A DNA stretch of 64,000 nt from Saururus chinensis (lineage: Eukaryota; Streptophyta; Magnoliopsida; Piperales; Saururaceae): the NCBI GenBank assembly GCA_035235625.1, contig CP141142.1, positions 34,792,995-34,856,994 of the forward strand, written 5' to 3'. Below are positions 25,330 to 37,047 of the stretch, one piece after another. The translations under genes were made by a program, and so were the position numbers. Under the pieces are notes generated by a model. The model saw only the letters and a program-made list of their open reading frames with translations, was not told where the DNA came from and searched no databases. Each line of letters begins with the position of its first letter. Position 1 is the stretch's first letter.

Positions 25330-26389
25330 AACCAATAAGATGGGCTTATGTTTTAAGAAGTATTTCACTTTTTCCTTAGCAAAGTCAATTATCTTTGTGA
25401 ATGCCAAATAAAGTGATAAACAACCTAAGATTGTGCCTAACCCATCTAGGTCAAGAGGAAAGGAAGTGAAGATAGACTCTAGAAAAGCTTGTCCAAAGAG
25501 TCATCCTTTCAAACTTAGGTCAAAGAAGAATGTGAAGAAGAACACTACCTATGTGACCCCTAGGCTACCTCACCAAGTTTATGAGAAGAAGATGAAGAGA
25601 GTGTAGGTAAGGAAGATTGATCTTCAAGCACTGAATGATCAATTAGGAAGAGTAAGCAAAAATACCTTAGAGTGCCTTAGGATGGGTTGGCTAGGCAAAA
25701 CTAAGGAGCTTGTCATCTCTAATAAAGAGATAGAGTTTTTTGTCAATGATTTGATTCTTTTGATCTATTGGAAAACACATGTTTTAGTTTTCTTTTCTCG
25801 CATTTTTCTTTGTTTTCATGTGTTTTAATTCATATGTTTTCAATTGAAAAAATAAAATATGATAAAAAACACACAAAAAATAGTGTAGTTTTTGCTTTGA
25901 TTGTTATTTGCTTTGGTTTTGCTTTTGATTGGTTAAACTCTTGAGACTTAATGTAATTAGTTTTCTTTTAAGCTAATAAGTATCATGATTTGTGGTCAAT
26001 ATACCTTAACAAAGATAAGGATACACCAAGGAGAGTGAAGATAACTTTGATTTTCTTTTGCTTGATGTTGCAATTCTATGATTTATAAAATATTGACACA
26101 TCATGTTTGGACTCAAGTCAATTTTCACAAATGAAAATTGAAAAAAAAATAATGAAAGTTGAGAGGATTCAGAAAATGCCAAGCTCTAAAAAAATATTAT
26201 CACTCAAAAAAAGATATGTGCACATTCATTTATGATCTTCTAATTTTTTCTATCTTTTTTATGAGAAAATACTTATAGATTCTAGCTAAAGTAAGTCAAA
26301 AAATGAGAACTTTTTCTTTATTAGAGTCATGAGTAAGAAGGGCCTTGATAGATTCATGAGTTAAAGAGATAAGAGTTAAACATTGGCGG
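25330..26389. other. No recognisable gene; weakly coding-like stretch
   Basis: 25440-25740 reads with few stops in one plus frame and is rich in Lys, Arg and Ser, but I recognise no family in it. The rest is AT-rich. It may be the eroded inside of an unidentified transposon. Confidence 0.3.
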
Positions 26390-27045
26390 TGTAAGATCCG
26401 ATAATTCTTATTTTCCAATTGTCTTATTTGTGGTTGACTTGTAGAAATTTAAAGATTTTAACCATTTAACCATTTTAGTTTAGATAACTCTCTTAATAGG
26501 TTAAATTTATGGTTGAGACTAGTATAATTAGATACTAGATAAAAAGAGCTTTGAAACGCCACTAAAAATGTACAAATCGGAGTTTGGATGAGTAAGATAT
26601 GACCGGTCAAAGTTGTGATAAATGCACTGTACTAGATTACTTGATCTAGACATAAAATTGGGTATTTTACTTAGCCATTTGAGCCCATTTAAAGTGAGTC
26701 ATGATAATAATAGTTTAAGGGCCAATTTAGGTGGTCCGAGGTTGATTTAGTAGCCAAACCTTAAGGGGATTAGGAACACTAATCCCCACCCTCTATAAAT
26801 AGGTCATAAGAGCCTTAATTAGAGGGTTTTAGAGTTTTGTAGATTAAGCTGAGAATTTGTGGTGTCATGGCCTCCTTCAAGGTGAGTAATTTGATTATTT
26901 TCTCCTTAATCCTTTGATACTTAATGGGGAATTAAAGGTTTTTTATGTTTAATTATAATTCTCATGTCTTCTTCTTTTAAAACCCTCAAATATTTCTTAC
27001 TTCATGAATCTTAAATCTAATAAAAAATCATAATTTTGTTGAATT
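26390..27045 (+). mobile_element. Ty3/gypsy LTR fragment
   Basis: Starts TGTAAGATCCGATAATTC, carries a TATA-like CTATAAATAGG near 26793 and an AAGGTGAG leader near 26878, the common layout of plant gypsy LTRs. Its middle (TTGAAACGCCACTAA, then ATCGGAGTTTGGATGAG) resembles the right part of the dispersed repeat near 5420 and 33955. The right end is not clear. Confidence 0.5.
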
Positions 27046-28544
27046 CTATCACGACCCAGATTTTTAAAAGCCTTTTCAAAATAGCATGAACGGTAGTCAC
27101 GAGAAAAAAAATTCTTCATAAATACAAAACAAACCATTCGATTAAATATCAAAGTTATGATAACTGGGGTTCACAAATACAGATATCAAATCATATGATA
27201 TTAGTACACGTCTCAAAATTTAATAAGAACAACTCATCCATCTAAGTACAAGTCTGTCATCCATCTGAACATAAATAACAAGTTGACTCTCACGCTAAAG
27301 ATATACTTACGTATCGGAGTTGTAGACAAGAAAAACTTCACCTTGTGCTCGCCTCTTGGTCTCACTTGTTGTCGCGTGGAGAATCTACAACCAACCAAAC
27401 CAAGCAACCACAACAACAACAATGGACCTCTCCGCCTTCCATAAAAGAGCTTCCAAAGGACAAAAGGTTTTATTAATGTTTTTCGGATCGGGCCAATATC
27501 ACCCGATGTTAGTTGCCTACGTACTCGTTAGACAACATCTCCAATATTTTTAACAAAGATCGGACCCAGACGTAGTTCTGCCTAAAAACTACACTATACT
27601 AAGAAGCATAACATCACCCATGCAATGCTTTAAATATTTTAAAGCAACCTACATTTTATGAAAGTTCTTTAATCATTCCACTTGTCTAATTAACAAGCAA
27701 TATCAAAAATATTATTAATTATCTCACAACCCTTGTTTAATAAAATGCAAAACATCCTACAAACAATATTACACGAAGGTAATATACAGAGTACTAGTTA
27801 TCAAATAACCAACACTCCCAAATTGGCCTTTAACTAATGCAAACTTGAACAACTCAACTAATATCTACATCGTTCAGAAAATAACTCATTATTGTTATCT
27901 AAAAAACCAAATCCCGTTCACAAGGAGTACTGCACATTAGCAAGGCAATCCTAACATCCCTAGGGATCCACTTGGATCAGCTATGGGTCTAGAGATATAG
28001 GTACTAGCTGTGCTCATAGACATACTGGCTAGAGGTAGATGAGCCTTCCATGATGCTCAAAAACCTGGTTTGTGCATTTGCAGGGATCCATCATCCCAAA
28101 GGAGTGGAGACCACAAAGGTCTGAAAGATTACCACCATGGCTATTGTTGTGAACTAACACAATGCTAAAATGAACATATGTCGTAATGCAGTCAAAAATT
28201 AAATATTGAACACATTCTATCATGCATGCAATTGACTCTCATGATTGGCAAGATAATATGCAGATTTAGGGCTTAAGCATGTGAACTAATCAACATAACC
28301 ACGACTCAGACTTATCTAAGATGAACTAACCATGATTGGGGCTGAGATGAACAACTGAAGTCGGCCACCTAACATTACAAATTCAAGTTGATACAACCAT
28401 CAACATTCAACCTAAGGTATATCATAATAAAGGCTGAAATTCAGGGACAACATAGGCTGAATTTTAAAGGCATCTTAAGCTTAATTTTAGATATTTAATA
28501 AGCATGAATATGTCATAAACTAAGGCTAAAAAATAAGGGATTCA
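27046..28544 (-). mobile_element. LTR-like sequence, minus strand
   Basis: The left edge, TATCACGACCCAGATTTTT, resembles the inverted end of gypsy LTRs (GGGTCGTGA on the minus strand). On the minus strand, around 27590-27500, TAGGCAGAACTACG followed by ACGTAGGCAAC matches the same ordered tags in the solo LTR at 38868-38945. The two therefore belong to related families in opposite orientation. No coding content; the right boundary is unsure. Confidence 0.45.
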
Positions 28545-28562
28545 ATCATTATATTGTTACAT

Positions 28563-29513
28563 AAATAGAGCGATATTGCTACATAAGTGGAGCAACATTA
28601 CTACAAAAATTGAGTGATACTGCTACACAAATGGAGCGATATTGCTACATAATGAAGCGACATTTGTACATAAATGGAGCGATATTTTTACATAAGTGGA
28701 GCGATATTACTACATATTTGGAGCGATATTGCTACATAAGTGAAGCGATATTGCTACATAGGTTGAGTAATATTGCTACATAAATAGAGCGATATTGCTA
28801 CATAAGTAGAGCGATATTGCTACATAATGGAGCAATATTGCTACACAAATGGAGTGATATTGATGCATAAGTGGAGCGATATTGCTACATAATGGAGTAA
28901 TACTACTACATAAGTGGAGCGATATTACTACACAAGTAGAGCGATATTTATACATAAATAGAGTGATATTGCTACATAAGTGCAACGATATTACTACATA
29001 ATTGAGCGAAATTGTTACATAATGGAGCGATATTGCTACATAATAGAACGATATTGCTATATAAGTAGAGCGATATTGCTACGTAAGTGGAGTGAGATTA
29101 TTATATAAGTAGAGCGATATTACTACGTAAGTGGAGCGAGATTATTATATAAGTAGAGCGATATTGCTACAAAAATGGAACTATATTGCTACATAAGTGG
29201 AGCGATATTGCTACATAAGTGGAGCGATATGGCTATATAAGTAGAGCGATATTGCTATATAATGGAGTGATATTGCTACATAAGTAAAACAATATTGCTA
29301 CATAATGGAGCGATATTTCTACCGAATGAAGCGATATTGCTACATGATAGAGTGATATTACTACATAAATAGAACGATATTGCTACATAAGTAGAGCGAT
29401 ATTATTACATAAGTGGAGTGATATTGCTATATAAGTGAAACGATATTGCTACATAAATAGAGCAATATTGCTACATAAGTGGAGTGATATTTCTACATAA
29501 TGGAGCGATATTG
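28563..29513. repeat. Minisatellite, 21-22-bp unit, about 44 copies
   Basis: The unit is close to GCGATATTGCTACATAAGTG plus GA, with 21-bp variants using ATAATG. Copies differ by single substitutions (GAGTGATAT, TACTACAT, ATTTTTACAT). It ends abruptly where LTR-like sequence begins at 29515. Confidence 0.95.
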
Positions 29514-29514
29514 C

Positions 29515-29855
29515 CTTACCGAGTATGAAAATATTTATTTACCCTATTTTTTGGGAGACTTTTGTAGGTTTGTGAAGGAGAGCTCCTGAAGATGGATGCT
29601 TGTTCCCATTGGTGGATTAATTCCCTTTAACTCAAGTATGTTCTTGCCTTACTACAAGTAATATTTTGTGTTGTGATCTAATATATTAGGTGAGATGAGA
29701 ATTAAGGTGTTTATGCTTTCTAGGACTTGCACTTAAGAATGCCTCGAAGAGATTTGTATTTAAAGTCTATAATGATAGCAATTTATTTCGTACGTTATTT
29801 TTAAGTAGCAACTGAGGATGTTTGATTTGGTTGTACGATATTTGACCTTGGTAAT
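29515..29855 (+). mobile_element. 3' fragment of the same LTR family as 19664-24457
   Basis: Starting TTACCGAGTATGAAAATA, this aligns in order with 23985-24330: GGGAGACTTTTGTAGGT, GAGCTCCTGAAGATGGATG, GTGGATTAATTCCC, then GCAACTGAGGATGTTTGATTTGG. It stops before the TGTTACA end. 29856-30300 holds nothing recognisable. Confidence 0.75.
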
Positions 29856-30313
29856 TGATACACAAGATGGGTCATAGATGACAACTTGGTGGCCATGGGT
29901 TATATTAATAATCTATTTTGTAATAGTTTATGTTAGTAATTCAGTTGGATAGGAGTGGTGGCCCCATTTGTTTTCTTAGGGTACACATGAAATAATAATT
30001 AATGTGAATTGCTTCAAAAACATGCTATCTTAAGTATACAAAAACAACATAATGATATATGATGGGTGACATATATAATTATTTTTACATGATGTGTTAC
30101 ATATAGCATGGCTGGTCCCCGTTTTTTGAGAGGTTATTTTAATGGGTCTTCGGATTATCATATTTTTACTAGTCTTTGGAAGCTCAATTCGTAAACCAAT
30201 TAGCCATTACTACACAGGTTCATACATAACTGATATCTAAAACATAGTAGAAGGGAAATCCGTAACTGACATTTAGAGAAGAATTTTAAAAAATATCTTA
30301 ACAAATAGGTTAC

Positions 30314-30924
30314 CTTTGGATCATCTTTCCTTATGATTAGCATATATTCATCCATGATCCAATGGGTTTTGCTGCCCTTCTTCTTGCTGGAACCATCTCC
30401 CTCACCGTCAGTGAAATAAACAAAAACTCTCTTCTCGGCTTGACCATTGCTGTCGGAGATCTCTTCAGCTTTTGGGTTGCACTCTAGTGGCCCTTCCCCG
30501 CCGCCAGTCCGGTCTTCTTCCATACCTCTCCTCTCCGGTGCTGAAATAGTACCGAGCACCCCCAATTCTTGAACACTTGTCCCTTCCGGCACCTTAATTA
30601 GAAAAGAAGTTAAGAACATCAGGCCAGGGAAAAAGAAGACATGCATTACGTAGCTGGCATGAGTGATATATTACCAGTCAGAAGCCATGGTTCTCCAGTG
30701 TAAATGTTGTCAAAGACGATTGGATAGCAGGGAATCGCGCCTTTACCCCGACAAACTTTGATCATCTCCCGGACGAGCATGGTGCCTGATGGATCAAATT
30801 GGAACCCTGCATGGTATGCATGGCATCTCTCCATCTTCTCCTTACTTCCTTCTCCAGTGACTGATGTTGTGTGACAAATTAGTTCATACATGCTCGGATT
30901 TAGAAGTTTATATTTGTCTTTCAT
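30314..30924 (-). pseudogene. NAC-domain-like transcription factor fragment, frameshifted
   Basis: Exon 1 (30924-30675, minus) has AGFQFDPSGTMLVREMI and FDNIYTGEPWLLTG, which match the NAC subdomains A and B (usually GFRFHPTDEEL and YxxDPWEL). A donor GTAATA and acceptor AAG give an 82-bp intron (30674-30593), phase 1. Exon 2 (30592-30314) opens GGARYYFSTGEERYGRRPD, like NAC subdomain C. A shift near 30505 is then needed to reach RVFVYFTDG and THWIMDEYML, like subdomain D, followed by a donor GTAACC. The NAC fold binds DNA; here key positions are poorly conserved, no C-terminal activation region is seen, and the N-terminal 39 residues are atypical. Probably a dead or very diverged copy. Confidence 0.65.
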
Positions 30925-33256
30925 CTAAAAAATAATAGAATAGCAATCTCTAACTAATATTTGACGCAAAAAGTTAGATTCAACTATATATTCAAGTTAC
31001 ATTTTGTTATGAGGCAAATAACAACTCGTATTAAGTTGATGCAGTTATAGCCCATTAAGAGCCCACTAGTTCATGACCGTTTGTTTTCAAATGGGCTGTG
31101 AGTAGTCGGGCTTAATAGGCTCAGGTTCTAATTAAACAGGCTTAGATGGGCCCCCTTAATTGCATTGGAATCGGTAATGTCGATCCAATTCATGCTTCGT
31201 CGCATTAACACCATGGGTATGGAAAGAAAAAATGTTAATGTGCACCTGACGCATTTGGCTGTATGTGCATAGAGCACAACACTTATCGTCAGATCTTGCA
31301 CTTGCTAATCAAGGGGGTGGTAGGTCATTCAAATATGGTTACACCCTTGATTGAGATATGAGGGCGCATGATATGCCTGATGCATGACTTGCTAGATGCG
31401 TTCGGTGCATGCTAATATGGCTCTTTTAAATATGAGACTTGTTGTTGTGTGGCTGGGCTCACATGGGTTAGCATGAGATTTGCCATCATTGGAATCGAAT
31501 TTCAATTTAAAGGCAAACATTACTCAAGGGGTACATTAGTTTCCTCCCCCCTTCCTTTCTTTGATCTCGATTCGACGACCCATAATGTTTATGCTCATGC
31601 TAACTTTTTCTATTAAATATTGTCTCTTAAAAAAGTTATATTTACAAGAGGACACTAAGCTTGCATTGTAGCTACAAATAGACTAGGGCATTGTGATACC
31701 AACTACGATTGAATGAGCAAGGGGCTAATATTGTGTGGGACAAGTCTCTGCCTATGATCTGATGCCTAGGGGGTTACTTATGTAGGGAACAAGCCCCTGG
31801 CTAATAGCATGGAGACTACGATGCACTTACTTGGCAAAATTTCTCCTATTAACGAAATTTGTATATAAAATGTAATTAATAAGTTTACATCTTTAGAAAT
31901 AAAAAGAATAAATTTTAAATAAAATTATTGAATTAACATATTAACACTACATTGAATATAAAAATTAACACTTTTAAAATCTCGCCTTAGGCCTCCAATG
32001 GTCTAAAGCTAGCCCTGCCCACACTGCCCCTTTGTGACCTCATCATTGACTACCCACTCACCTTGACCTTCTTACGCCTAACACCACCACCTTGGACCCT
32101 GCCTACCATGCCCCCACAATTTTTCAGCCACACAGTCAGAGCTGGTTAGGCTTGACTGGTTGTGGCCATGGGGTGAGGTAAACTCATGTAGCTGCATTGG
32201 CTCTACTGTTGGAGGTACTAGAGAAAGAAAAATGTGAAAATTTTAATTTTAAAAATATAGATATAATAATATAATTTTAAAAAATTTAAGCTCGGTAATT
32301 AATCGATTGTGAGCTGAGAAAAATCTAAAGTTCCAATCACCTCATTGGGTATTGCTTTCGTTTTCAAGGGAATATAATTTTAAATCACATTTAAGTGTAT
32401 AATGCCATATCATTTTAAAAGGGTGTTTAATTTTTAAAGAATAATATAGTAAAAAGGCTATTTAAATCATTTTGCTTGAAATATTCACAAACAAAACAAA
32501 GACTTTCAAAATTAAAATTATGCTGAAAAATCAAAAGAATATAACATAAAATATAAAATATACAAGAAAAAATAATATAAATTAAAATATGGAATACAAA
32601 AAAATAACACAATATGACCTCTAGAGGTGAGAGAGGTGAGGGTTATATCTTGATCATTAAAAATTGAAATTAAGAAACGTGAAAGAGTTGTATGGGTGGA
32701 GATTTGTTTTGACATTTAGTCAGCAGTACCAAAAAAAAGTTTAGTTTAATCTAAAAGTATATTATATAGAATGTGGGAAATTAATATATATTTAATAGGT
32801 ATCATTGAGCATTGGGTATAGAATATTTTTAGTTTTTTTTTTTAAGTGAAAACAAAGCAACTTATAGTAAGTGACTTTTTTCTTGTCTCAGTGATTGATT
32901 TTTGGGGTTTTGAGAAATCTTTACTTGGAAGTTTATGACATAGAATTAATACAATGACATTAAAAGAATTGGCATCCCATAAAGCTAGCTAAAGTGGTCA
33001 CGTGGTTTTTTTCTAAATTGAGTTTTCACAAAAAAAACACTCTTGTGTGACTTTTTGTTGTGTTCAATTGCTTGATAATTCTCCACATAATTGTAAAATA
33101 AATCTTGTGCATAAGAGGCCATAACTTATGGTCTTTTACTATTTAAGGCTTTGGGCTAGAGGTACTATAGTGACCTTCATAGAATTGAAGGGTGTTAGAG
33201 TAAAAAATGTAGAATAGAAAGATCACCAAAGCATTCATCAAGAATGACCTATGCAG
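30925..33256. other. Intergenic, AT-rich, no gene seen
   Basis: Very AT-rich toward the right (32220-32800). Short frames show no family likeness. 33100-33250 leads into the dispersed repeat. Confidence 0.55.
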
Positions 33257-34561
33257 CAACTAGGGTGGCAAGAGGTTGCTGATTGTTGACAACAAATGGT
33301 AATGGAAAGGGCTTCAGTGATTTGAAGTGAAAAACTACGAGCTCTAGAGAACCAACTCGTTGAGGGATGCATTGGTTGATCCCAAGAGATCAAGTTGAAT
33401 AGCTATGATGAACTTGGGTGAATGCAGTTCTTCACCCTATGGAGGAGACAACACGAGCTGCTCTTGAGCTAGCAATTGATAAGATGCCCAAAAGGGAAAG
33501 CATTCTAGCCTGACTTGCTGAGGAATTTAAGAATATGAGACATTATAAGACAGGCCCGATACACATGATAGCTAGAGACAAGGAGGTATAAGAGACTGGT
33601 AACGGCGCCCATTAACTTTGAGACAGTGCCAAACCGAGGATACACATTATTGGAACAAAATGTATGGAGTGTTGATACATGTGTGCAAGCTGACTGACCA
33701 GGAGGAGTGAACCAATCATTATAGGTTGAGGAGTGCCACAAATTTAACTTTATGGAATTTTCTAAATTTTTTGTACTTTGCCAAATAAAAAATAATGAGT
33801 TTGACCCTTAAGTTTCTTCAGTAAAATAACTTCCTTTGTAGAAAATAGTGAGTTTGATCTTTTAATTTGACCTTTAGACTTTCTAAGTGCAAAAAATTAC
33901 TATGTGGTTAGATTTTAATATGAAACTTTGGTAGAATTAGATGAAAAGATTTTTAAAATGCTATCAAGAACTCTTTGATTGGGGTTTTGATGAAGAAATT
34001 ATGATCATATGAAGTTTGACATGTGATGCTATCAGTGTGACCCATTGGCACACCACCCATGCACACCAATTTGACTTTAAGACCTTAATAGAGTAAATTT
34101 TTTTAGATAAAGTTTTAATTTAAATTTTTAGAATTAAAAATTAGGTAAAATATCTTCAAAGCACTATTAAGAACACAGATTGGAGTTTAAATAAGGAAGT
34201 TATAGTCATTTGAGCTTGAACTATGGTTCACCGATGCGACACCGAAGCATAGGTGGGGCTGCGGATGGTTAGGGTGGTTTCCCTAATGAGCTTAAAAACT
34301 ACCCAGTTTGAAATAGAATTTTGTTCTTTCTCCCTTGTAAATATACTTTAAGGCCCTTTAGACTTTTATTTCTTTAAAAATCTTCTCAAAATCAAATGGG
34401 AGAAGATCAGGGACACCCTAAATAAAGAAGAATTAAGGGGGAGACTAAATTTTGAGGGAATGGCCGACAAGTACATGAGAAAGAATTTTTATTTCATGAA
34501 AATTGTCAGATTGCAAACCTCAAAGACTATATGATTGATCTTTAAACATGAAAAATACATG
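33257..34561 (+). repeat. Dispersed repeat copy B (partner at 4624-6045)
   Basis: Matches copy A from CAACTAGGGTGGCA through AACATGAAAAATACATGA. The match breaks exactly at 34561, where the palindrome-rich block starts, suggesting that block inserted here. Copy B is about 120 bp shorter than A through scattered deletions. Confidence 0.7.
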
Positions 34562-34593
34562 AAGGTCGAAATTTATTTTCCATATTAACTAAA

Positions 34594-34707
34594 ATTTCAT
34601 TCTTTTAAAGGATGAAATCCATATACTTCGGAACTAGTTTATCAATTGTCACTGATTTCATCATTTTAAGTGATGAAACTTAAGTTTCATCTTTTCAAGG
34701 ACGAAAT
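34594..34707. repeat. Three short palindromes, left set
   Basis: Inverted pairs of TTTCATYCTT and AAGGATGAAA type lie at 34594-34618, 34656-34678 and 34684-34707. The same motif recurs four times at 44238-44421. Such subterminal palindromes are typical near the ends of CACTA and some other DNA transposons. Confidence 0.8.
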
Positions 34708-37047
34708 CAAGACACTTGACCTTTCAAATCTAGTTTGAAAGTTTTCTTATTTTCCATTGATTTTTTCATTCAAAACAACCAAATTAAATCTAATTTTTTT
34801 TAAAAAATATTTATTTAGCTAGCTATAAAACAAACCCCTGTCAAAACAAACCTGCTATAATTTGTATCATTATGAAACAAACCCACATATAACTAAAATG
34901 TCTATGAATAAATAATCTTGTGACTAGAAAAACAAATTGTATAGAAAGACCAGTAACATGTAAATGACATAAAATTTTCCAAAAAATTATGTTTTACAAA
35001 TAAAGTGTACACTTTATACATTTGAAAAAAATGTATCACAACAACTCTAATAAGTTCTACCCCTACTACAACCTCGACCATGACCTCAATCCCAACCTCA
35101 CCCTTCACCATGAAGCTAGTCCTCCTAGTCCTCATAGATAATTGATTGATCTCAAAACATGCCTCTGAAGGTAATGGGATAGGATATGCACAAGCTACCC
35201 ACTGTTGTCTAGTATATACTTTTGAAATAATTGACATCTCAACATGCGGAGGATGGGCTGGATCCAGGAGCAAGAGATGATGGATGTAGACTATCATGTG
35301 AAATTGAAACTTGTGAGAATAAAAGAGGAGAGAAGGTTGCTGTAGATGGAGAAGGAATATTTGTGTATGCAGCTAGCCTTGTAGCCATATGTTGCCTCGT
35401 CGGTGTGATAATATCCATGTATGTTTGTAATAACCAATTGGAATAGCGGTAAACTATGAAGGACAACTTCATAGTGCTCAATGATTGATTGACATAATGT
35501 TAACAAGATCTCACTCAAAGTATATGTATAAACAGTCCCAGTTAAATGTGCATATGTCTGTATCACTAAACCAAGCTATAATAGAAAATAAAATAAATGT
35601 CATTAAATACTATACACGAAATAAGAAAATATTATGATATAATTAAGATATACTTACTAAACCTCAAACGTGCCCCTAGGCTAATACATCATCTCATCTA
35701 AATCATCGTGTGGTAGAGTATATTTTTGCATAGTCGTCAAATGCCACTGTATGTACGGGCTACTAACATAAGCAATGATGTAGCAATCTCCCCTCGGATA
35801 ATAGTTCCCCTCCAGTTATCCCATCGAGTAATATAGGCTGCATGTTGTGTACCCCAATCGGTAATGTGGCGGCTCTGTCGAGTAACTCGATGGATGAACT
35901 CTATCATACGAGGAGTATCCTACTCTAAGCCAAATTGAAGCATCACACGTTTAGGGATGTGCATCTAAGTGGCATTCTAGATAGGCACTCTCATCCATTT
36001 GTACATAGAAGAGGTAACACAACCAACTGTTCAGCCGAGTATGACTACCAAAGGACCTACACAATATGTAAGCATAACTGGTCTTTAATAACATTACATA
36101 ACTTATATTCATTACATTACATGTTCAATAATAAAATATAATTACCTGAGATGGAGACAAGTGGTCAAAGTCTCCTCTATACAAGTGGAGGACTCCTTAT
36201 GAATTTTATATTTTTTTCCACCTTAAGGAGTCAAAATTAACTAATCAATTCAACACATCCACAAAAAAATATATACCTAGTTCCTAATGGAGCACCTTCC
36301 ACTATTGGGTTCATCTCAATAGTTGGTCGGTCGACATGTGTGCTCCTACGACAATAGTTGTAGCACAAAAATCATAAAAGAAATATAATAAACCTAAAAT
36401 ATTTGTGCATGTGGGAAATACATATTTCAACTAATTTATTTACATGAACAAGAGTGAGACAACGAGCAATCCCTAAGGTTATAGCTAGACAAGCTTTCCC
36501 CAACTCTTGGTGTACTTAGGCAAGCCTAGCATCACCCCATGCATAGGTGTCTGCCATGTCAATATCTATTAAAAGGGAGAGGTACACCACATGCACATGG
36601 CTACTAAATTTTCAGCAAATATGATAGCACCAAGTAGATGATGAAAATAAGCACGTGCATAATGCTCGGTGACTATCTGTGTGGCATCATTTGGGAGTAC
36701 ACAAAACTCACCCAATATCCATCTAAAGCTCACTCGGCTACCACATAATACTGTAGGTTGAGGTACTCTGCCGAGGAATCCAGCTAGTAAATCTATGGTA
36801 GCATCTCGTTGTGCTATTGTACATGCCACCACAAGGCCAACTATGCGAAGTCCAATAAATACAACAACATCCTATAAGGTGATGGACATCTCTCTATAAG
36901 GCAAGTGGAATGTCTATGTCTCCCTCTTCCATCTCTCGAAGAGAGTTGTGATGAAATGCCCATCTAGCCCAAGGTTTGTAAATGGACAAAGTGTTCAAAT
37001 CCAACTCGCCCAATATAAAGAAGAATATGCATATCTACCTCCCAACA

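Noticed and set aside
28563..29513. CRISPR-like regular repeat array
   Set aside because: Units are directly adjoining with no unique spacers, vary gradually, and lie in a plant genome; it is a minisatellite.
35231..35446. 71-codon plus-strand frame with a hydrophobic C terminus
   Set aside because: It is antisense to the PMD pseudogene tail and has no recognisable homologues.
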